From an uncultured Oscillospiraceae bacterium (GTDB taxonomy: Bacteria; Bacillota; Clostridia; Oscillospirales; Ruminococcaceae), in contig CABUEI010000013.1 of the NCBI GenBank assembly GCA_902490585.1, forward strand, positions 1 through 53,568: a stretch of DNA of 53,568 nucleotides. Reading direction: 5' to 3'. Under the pieces are notes generated by a model. That model was not told the DNA's origin and made no database searches. It saw only the letters and a program-made list of their open reading frames with translations. Shown here piece after piece: positions 49,867 through 53,568 of this stretch (position 1 is its first letter; each line of letters starts with the position of its first letter). Position numbers and translations under genes: made by a program.

Positions 49867-50979
49867 ATGAAAAAAGGATTAATATTGACACTTTGTGCGG
49901 CACTTGTGCTTTTATCGGCAGGTTGTTCGCAAAATGTAAACTCAGATGTTTCATCAACCGACAAATCTTCTGCGGAGAGCAGTGTTACTAGTCAGGTACA
50001 GTCGCAGGAAGAAAGCAGCTCTGAATCATCAAGTGACGGGTCGGTTGACGATTCGGGAACACAGACGACCACAGGCGGCTTTAAAGTAGACGGTACAAAA
50101 CTGCTGGACGCAAACGGCGAAGAGTTTATAATGCGTGGCATAAATCACGCTCATACATGGTATCTGAATGAAGATACAACAGCTATCAAAGCTATCGCCG
50201 AAACGGGATCAAATGTTGTTAGAGTTGTCTGCTCAGACGGTGAGCAGTGGACAAAAGACACCGAGGATATGCTTGAAACGGTTATAGATCTCTGTATAGA
50301 CAATGAGATGATAGCTATAGTCGAAGTTCACGATGCTACAGGTAAGGATGAAACAAGTTCGCTCAACAATGCAACAGATTACTGGATAGAGATGAAAAAT
50401 GCACTTATCGGTAAAGAACAGTATGTGATACTAAATATAGCAAATGAGTGGGTCGGAAGTTGGGACGGCAAACTCTGGCGTGACGGTTATGTTGAAGCGA
50501 TACCTAAGCTCAGAGAAGCCGGTATAAAGAACACTATTCTTGTAGATGCGGCAGGATGGGCACAGTACGCAAAGAGCATAGGCGATTACGGAAAAGAAGT
50601 ATTTGACTCAGACCCCGATAAGAATACAATGTTTGCTGTTCACATGTATGGTACAGCAGGAAAGAACAGCTCGGTTATAGAGAAAAATCTGAAATATGCT
50701 ACAGATAACGGGCTGTGTGTAATTGTAGGTGAATTCGGTTATACACATACAGACGGCGATGTTGACGAAGCTTATATAATGAAATACTGTCAGGACAACG
50801 GTATAGGATATATCGGCTGGAGTTGGAAGGGTAACAGCGGCGGTGTTGAGTATCTTGACATTGCTAACAGCTGGGACGGCTCAGTTTTATCGGCTGATTG
50901 GGGCGAAAATTTAGTAAACGGTGAAAACGGCATTAAACAGACAGCCAAGAAGTGCAGCGTTTTCACCACGGGAGAATAA
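49867..50979 (+). CDS. GH5 (subfamily 8-like) beta-mannanase lipoprotein
   Basis: This 370-residue protein has a lipobox LSAGC (Cys20), so it should be anchored on the outer surface. A Ser/Glu-rich linker (21-70) leads to a GH5 catalytic domain (about 72-366). Diagnostic pieces are FIMRGINHAHTWYL, EVHDATGKD, NIANEWVGSWD with acid/base Glu194, VHMYGTAG, GEFGYTHTDGDVD with nucleophile Glu289, and WSWKGN. This pattern matches bacterial GH5_8 endo-beta-1,4-mannanases. No carbohydrate-binding or dockerin module is present. It sits right after pncB and before an acetyltransferase; no sugar transporter adjoins. Confidence 0.92.
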   Translation: MKKGLILTLCAALVLLSAGCSQNVNSDVSSTDKSSAESSVTSQVQSQEESSSESSSDGSVDDSGTQTTTGGFKVDGTKLLDANGEEFIMRGINHAHTWYLNEDTTAIKAIAETGSNVVRVVCSDGEQWTKDTEDMLETVIDLCIDNEMIAIVEVHDATGKDETSSLNNATDYWIEMKNALIGKEQYVILNIANEWVGSWDGKLWRDGYVEAIPKLREAGIKNTILVDAAGWAQYAKSIGDYGKEVFDSDPDKNTMFAVHMYGTAGKNSSVIEKNLKYATDNGLCVIVGEFGYTHTDGDVDEAYIMKYCQDNGIGYIGWSWKGNSGGVEYLDIANSWDGSVLSADWGENLVNGENGIKQTAKKCSVFTTGE

Positions 50980-51396
50980 ATGACATTCAGAGTATACGAT
51001 AAACTCTGCGATGACGCAAAACAGATAAGGATATCTGTCTTTGTGGAAGAGCAGGGATTTGAAATAGAATTTGACGATACGGATAAAATAGCAAAGCACA
51101 TTGTCGGTTATGATAACAACAAGCCTGTTGCTGTTTGCAGATATTTTTATGATGATGAACATAACTCATACATGATAGGAAGAATAGCGGTCGTAAAGGA
51201 GTGCAGAGGTATGCACCTCGGCGACAGGATTTTATCCTTTGCCGAACAGAAGATAAAGGAAGAAGGCGGAAAATCAGTCGCTTTATCCGCTCAACTGCGT
51301 GTTTCGGGCTTTTACGAAAAGCAGGGCTATAAAAAATCGGGCGGCGAGTATCTTGACGAATATTGCCCTCATGTACTCATGACAAAAGTTCTTTAA
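50980..51396 (+). CDS. GNAT-family N-acetyltransferase
   Basis: This 138-residue protein has the GNAT fold: EEQGFEIEFDDTD at the start (ElaA-like), the acetyl-CoA loop in VVKECRGMHLGDRIL (about 72-86) and VSGFYEKQGYKKSGGEYLDEYCPHV-type segments (100-130, quoted in part). The start ATG abuts the mannanase stop (TAAATG), so translation is coupled. The acceptor is unknown. Confidence 0.9.
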   Translation: MTFRVYDKLCDDAKQIRISVFVEEQGFEIEFDDTDKIAKHIVGYDNNKPVAVCRYFYDDEHNSYMIGRIAVVKECRGMHLGDRILSFAEQKIKEEGGKSVALSAQLRVSGFYEKQGYKKSGGEYLDEYCPHVLMTKVL

Positions 51397-51408
51397 GGAG
51401 AGCGTAAA

Positions 51409-52104
51409 ATGACTGATATTATTACGGCAATGGAAAACCGTCACGCTGTAAGAGCGTATGACGGTGAAAAGAAGATAGAAAAGGAAACACTTGATATATT
51501 AAGCCAAAAGACAGACGAGCTTAATAAAGAAAGCGGACTGCACATACAGCTCGTGACCGATGAACCGAAAGCCTTTGACGGCTTTATGGCACACTACGGT
51601 AAATTTTCAGGCGTAACCAATTATATTGCGCTCATCGGAAAGAAAAGTGACAGTCTTAATGAAAAGTGCGGATATTACGGCGAACAGCTTGTACTTCTGG
51701 CTTCTCAGCTCGGCCTTGACAGTTGTTGGGTAGCGATGTCCTACGCAAAAGTGAAAAACGCTTACCGCATAGAAAAGGATGAAAAATTGTGTTGCGTTAT
51801 TTCTATCGGTTACGGAAAAACACACGGAACACCGCACAAGAGCAAGTCAATCGAAGAGGTTGCCGTGATTAAAGACGACTCTCCGAAATGGTTTATTGAC
51901 GGTGTAAAAGCCGCACTGCTTGCTCCTACGGCGATGAATCAGCAGAAATTCGGTTTCATGCTTGACGGTGATAAAGTGCTTGCAAAAGCGGGTAAGGGTA
52001 TTCTTTCCGATATGGATTTAGGGATAGTAAAATATCATTTTGAAATAGGCACGGGTAAAGAGATTTTCAGAGCAGAAATGCAGAAACAATCGGTGCATAA
52101 ATAA
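51409..52104 (+). CDS. Nitroreductase-family protein
   Basis: This 231-residue flavoprotein-like chain opens with IITAMENRHAVRAYDGEKKIEKETL and contains YYGEQLVLLASQLGLDSCWV and LLAPTAMNQQKFGF, the segments expected around FMN. It resembles the long nitroreductase subfamily (two half-domain reading) common in clostridia. The reductant and substrate are unknown. AAGGAG stands ahead of the ATG and the gap to the acetyltransferase is 12 bases, so the operon reads pncA-pncB-mannanase-GNAT-nitroreductase. Confidence 0.9.
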   Translation: MTDIITAMENRHAVRAYDGEKKIEKETLDILSQKTDELNKESGLHIQLVTDEPKAFDGFMAHYGKFSGVTNYIALIGKKSDSLNEKCGYYGEQLVLLASQLGLDSCWVAMSYAKVKNAYRIEKDEKLCCVISIGYGKTHGTPHKSKSIEEVAVIKDDSPKWFIDGVKAALLAPTAMNQQKFGFMLDGDKVLAKAGKGILSDMDLGIVKYHFEIGTGKEIFRAEMQKQSVHK

Positions 52105-52154
52105 GCTTTTATACGCTGATTATACGCATAATATGCAACAAATGTATACGAAAT

Positions 52155-52191
52155 TGCCACTTTCACTGAAAAACCTGCCGTTTTCACTGAA
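52155..52191 (+). repeat. Pair of direct repeats two helical turns apart
   Basis: TGCCACTTTCACTGAA (52155-52170) and TGCCGTTTTCACTGAA (52176-52191) agree at 14 of 16 positions and start 21 bases apart, so they face the same side of the helix. They lie about 30 bases upstream of a TATAAT (52223-52228) that probably serves the 79-residue gene; no matching -35 box is present. The layout fits an activator site. The binding protein is unknown. Confidence 0.55.
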
Positions 52192-52269
52192 TTGCACACA
52201 AACGAATGTATATATGTTATCATATAATTACAGGGTTATCCTGCGAAATATTTGGGATATAGAGAGGTT

Positions 52270-52509
52270 ATGTGCAAAATGATTCATTATGATTTTATCC
52301 GTGAAAATTGCTCAGACAGTGAAATCGGGGAATACGTTTCTTACGGCATTGTAGTATTCAGAATTACGGAAGAAGTTAAAGAAACTCTATGTACGGTACA
52401 CGATGCGTTCCTTAGCGAACGCAAAGCCGGCGAATTTACCGAGCTTTGTAATAAACTCGGTTTATCTCCGGTACATATCTATGATGCTGTTCAGGATGCA
52501 ATAGAATAA
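52270..52509 (+). CDS. DUF6514-like small protein
   Basis: This about 79-residue protein shows a YVSYGIVVFRI beta segment and a C-terminal EFTELCNKLGLSPVHIYDAVQDAIE helix pair, as in small clostridial proteins often named DUF6514. Function is unknown. Start choice is uncertain: ATG at 52270 has GAGAGG only 2-3 bases ahead, while ATG at 52279 has it 11 away; 52270 is a compromise. A TATAAT at 52223-52228 lies upstream. The gene is convergent with spoIIID. Confidence 0.7.
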   Translation: MCKMIHYDFIRENCSDSEIGEYVSYGIVVFRITEEVKETLCTVHDAFLSERKAGEFTELCNKLGLSPVHIYDAVQDAIE

Positions 52510-52527
52510 AAATACACGATATAAATC

Positions 52528-52553
52528 AAGCCGCCTCATTCCCGGGGCGGCTT
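52528..52553. terminator. Terminator between the DUF6514-like gene and spoIIID
   Basis: AAGCCGCC and GGCGGCTT form an 8-bp stem with a 10-base loop. It lies between two convergent genes and can serve both. Confidence 0.8.
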
Positions 52554-52558
52554 ATGTA

Positions 52559-52834
52559 TTATTTTGAACAACTCTGATATTTAAGCTTGGTGGCAAGCCC
52601 ACCCCGTATATGTCTTTCATCCTTGTTCTTCTGTAATATTTCCTTTACTTTCTTTGCAAGATGAGGGTCAACCTTGGCAAGTCTTACCGTCACGTCCTGG
52701 TGGACTGTGCTTTTACTGATTCCGTAAACTTTTGCTGTACTTCTTACAGTCGCTTTGTTATCTATTATATATTCTCCGAGTATGACACATCTTTCACGTT
52801 TCGTATCCGGTACTGTTCTTGTTCCGGCTTTCAC
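52559..52834 (-). CDS. spoIIID: Sporulation transcription regulator SpoIIID
   Basis: This 91-residue mother-cell DNA-binding protein acts between the sigma-E and sigma-K stages. RCVILGEYIIDNKATVRSTA is followed by the recognition helix region GISKSTVHQDVTVRL, and the C-terminal hallmark RHIRGGLATKLKY is intact. I chose GTG at 52834: GAAAGGGG lies 7 bases ahead, and the family starts a few residues before RCVILG; the open frame up to 52945 crosses the promoter region. A sigma-E-like promoter (52896-52924) and two hairpins precede it. Confidence 0.95.
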   Translation of the reverse strand: MKAGTRTVPDTKRERCVILGEYIIDNKATVRSTAKVYGISKSTVHQDVTVRLAKVDPHLAKKVKEILQKNKDERHIRGGLATKLKYQSCSK

Positions 52835-52857
52835 AGAATCGCCCCTTTCATAAGACA

Positions 52858-52881
52858 GCACGGTTTTAATGACAACCGTGC
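52858..52881 (-). promoter_or_regulatory. Hairpin at the 5' end of the spoIIID transcript
   Basis: GCACGGTT and AACCGTGC make a perfect 8-bp stem with an 8-base loop, just after the predicted start point and 24 bases before the GTG. It could stabilise the mRNA or affect translation; this is inference. Confidence 0.5.
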
Positions 52882-52895
52882 ATATCGTTTGCTCA

Positions 52896-52924
52896 AATAT
52901 ATGCTGTAAGGAGCGTGAATATGA
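52896..52924 (-). promoter_or_regulatory. Sigma-E-like promoter of spoIIID
   Basis: On the minus strand TCATATT (52918-52924) and CATATATT (52896-52903) are separated by 14 bases. The Bacillus sigma-E consensus is a TCATATT-type -35 and CATACAAT-type -10 spaced 13-15, and spoIIID is a known sigma-E target. No sigma-A-type hexamers fit better. Confidence 0.7.
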
Positions 52925-52965
52925 TAACACCGTACCTATATGCAAAGGTACGGTGTCCTGTTATC
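52923..52965 (-). terminator. Long hairpin between the DUF378 gene and spoIIID
   Basis: GATAACACCGTACCT and AGGTACGGTGT plus GTTATC pair over about 15 positions with a 3-base bulge and 8-base loop. One arm overlaps the DUF378 stop codon and the other the spoIIID -35 box. There is no U-tract on the minus strand, so it may insulate the promoter or bind a regulator as well as terminate. Confidence 0.55.
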
Positions 52966-53194
52966 AGTTGTGCATCTCGTTCGTATCTCTGCCGGTGTCG
53001 ATGACTTCGTTCTGTCTGAAGAAAAGCGATATGCACCATATAGCTGAAAGTGCCACTACTATATACAGAATTCTGCTTATAATACTTGCACTTCCGCCGA
53101 ATGCCCAGGCTATTACATCAAACTGGAACAGTCCTACAAGTCCCCAGTTGAGTCCGCCAACAAGCAGTATGAAAAGAGCTATCTTGTCAAGCAT
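52964..53194 (-). CDS. DUF378 family small membrane protein
   Basis: This 76-residue protein has two helices (about 5-25 and 37-58) with the DUF378 signature LVGGLNWGLVGLFQFDVIAW. Function is unknown; members are widespread in Firmicutes. No well-spaced Shine-Dalgarno is present (AGGA is 14 bases from the ATG). A TATAAT on the minus strand (53285-53290) may belong to its promoter, followed by an ACTCTTTT/AAAAGAGT hairpin in the leader. Confidence 0.9.
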   Translation of the reverse strand: MLDKIALFILLVGGLNWGLVGLFQFDVIAWAFGGSASIISRILYIVVALSAIWCISLFFRQNEVIDTGRDTNEMHN

Positions 53195-53374
53195 AATTAC
53201 CGTTACCGTCCTTCCATTAAACGTGAATGCGTCGATTTCATTTCACATACGCACTCTTTTAGTATTGTTACCGCAAAAAAGAGTATTATACTTGTTGAAA
53301 ACGCACAAAAAAAGCGTAAAATCAGAATAAATAATCAAAAATATCACAAAACGATAAAAATATGAAAAAAAGTG
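53195..53374. other. Spacer between the DUF378 gene and the tRNA-Val promoter
   Basis: The whole gene-free stretch is about 306 bases (53195-53500). Apart from the hairpin (ACTCTTTT at about 53250 and AAAAGAGT at about 53276), a minus-strand TATAAT (53285-53290) and A/T-rich DNA up to 53374, I see nothing in this part. The tRNA-Val promoter and its 97-base leader occupy the rest. Confidence 0.5.
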
Positions 53375-53403
53375 TTGACAAACGGGTGAATTTCGTGTAA
53401 AAT
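53375..53403 (+). promoter_or_regulatory. Promoter of the tRNA-Val unit
   Basis: TTGACA (53375-53380) and TAAAAT (53398-53403), spacing 17. The tRNA starts 97 bases further on; the leader contains GGTG...CACC and GCG-GTGA-CGC small hairpins. Confidence 0.8.
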
Positions 53404-53500
53404 GTATTACTGTCAGGTGGCGAGAACGAAACACCAAACAAAAGACAAGCGGTGACGCTGAGTGCTTATGAACAGTGTTTTCAATCAAAATCTTTTATGT

Positions 53501-53568
53501 GGAAGCTTAGCTCAGCTGGGAGAGCATCTGCCTTACAAGCAGAGGGTCATAGGTTCGAGCCCTATAGG
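53501..53568 (+). tRNA. tRNA-Val (TAC anticodon), 3' end cut by window
   Basis: The D-arm (GCTCAGCTGGGAGAGC), anticodon arm (TCTGC CTTACAA GCAGA, anticodon TAC at 53534-53536), variable loop and T-arm (ATAGG TTCGAGC CCTAT) are intact. The acceptor 3' strand is lost after three bases. Those bases (AGG) pair with the 5' strand GGAAGCT only at the first two positions; the third would be G-G. The rest lies outside the window. Confidence 0.9.

Noticed and set aside
52835..52945. A 37-residue N-terminal extension of SpoIIID
   Set aside because: It spans the sigma-E-like promoter and a hairpin; the known family starts near the GTG at 52834.
53404..53500. A small RNA or T-box in the leader of the tRNA-Val unit
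   Set aside because: It has only short hairpins and no T-box motif or specifier loop; a plain tRNA leader is the simplest reading.

Overview
The window is a stretch of core chromosome from a low-to-mid GC, endospore-forming Gram-positive bacterium, most likely a clostridial relative of Ruminococcus or Eubacterium siraeum (family Oscillospiraceae). The genus is inferred from protein flavour, a gut-type beta-mannanase and gene order. The sporulation lineage rests on spoVM, spoIIID, a SpoIIIE/FtsK translocase with TepA and a YlzJ-like protein, and the order fmt-rsmB-rlmN-prpC-prkC-rsgA-thiN-spoVM, which matches the Bacillus arrangement. I see no insertion sequence, prophage, integrase, CRISPR array or rRNA.

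Layout. 1-7250 is read on the minus strand. It holds a heterodimeric ABC exporter (139-3634) and a lysine operon, asd-dapA-dapB plus a free-standing double-ACT protein. That operon is preceded by a consensus promoter, a lysine riboswitch and an intrinsic terminator. 7260-23750 is read on the plus strand: tRNA queuosine modification (queA, a phosphoesterase, tgt), then remA-gmk-priA-def-fmt, a membrane zinc peptidase, rsmB, rlmN, the PP2C phosphatase/PASTA kinase pair, rsgA, thiN, a 53-residue membrane protein and spoVM. 23760-27560 holds a small minus-strand membrane protein, the initiator tRNA, an M50-type membrane protease and a radical SAM/DUF2344 pair. 27620-33010 is the rplS-lepB-rbgA-rnhB-yraN-thrC-phosphoesterase cluster behind a structured L19 leader. 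33069-36346 is tig-clpP-clpX. 36468-46641 runs rpsO, pnp, tepA, ylzJ, uppP, ftsK, a YgiQ-type radical SAM gene and two small proteins. 46685-53568 is more accessory: a minus-strand membrane protein, an NAD-salvage pair followed by a GH5 mannanase lipoprotein, a GNAT acetyltransferase and a nitroreductase, then spoIIID with a good sigma-E-like promoter, a DUF378 protein and a tRNA-Val cut by the window edge.

How the genes work together. Lysine (and its precursor diaminopimelate) supply is under RNA control. The translation block links initiator tRNA, formyltransferase, deformylase, rRNA methylases and ribosome GTPases. A phosphatase/kinase pair reads cell-wall status. Several sporulation genes are embedded in housekeeping operons. 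The least routine items are: the extra C-terminal repeats of the PASTA kinase; the stand-alone ACT protein; a stem that should mask the ribosome binding site just ahead of spoVM; the spoIIID control region; a pair of direct repeats two helical turns apart at 52155-52191; and a 92-base out-of-frame overlap at the 3' end of the YgiQ gene. No wholly new multi-gene system is evident; most of the window is ordinary core genome.
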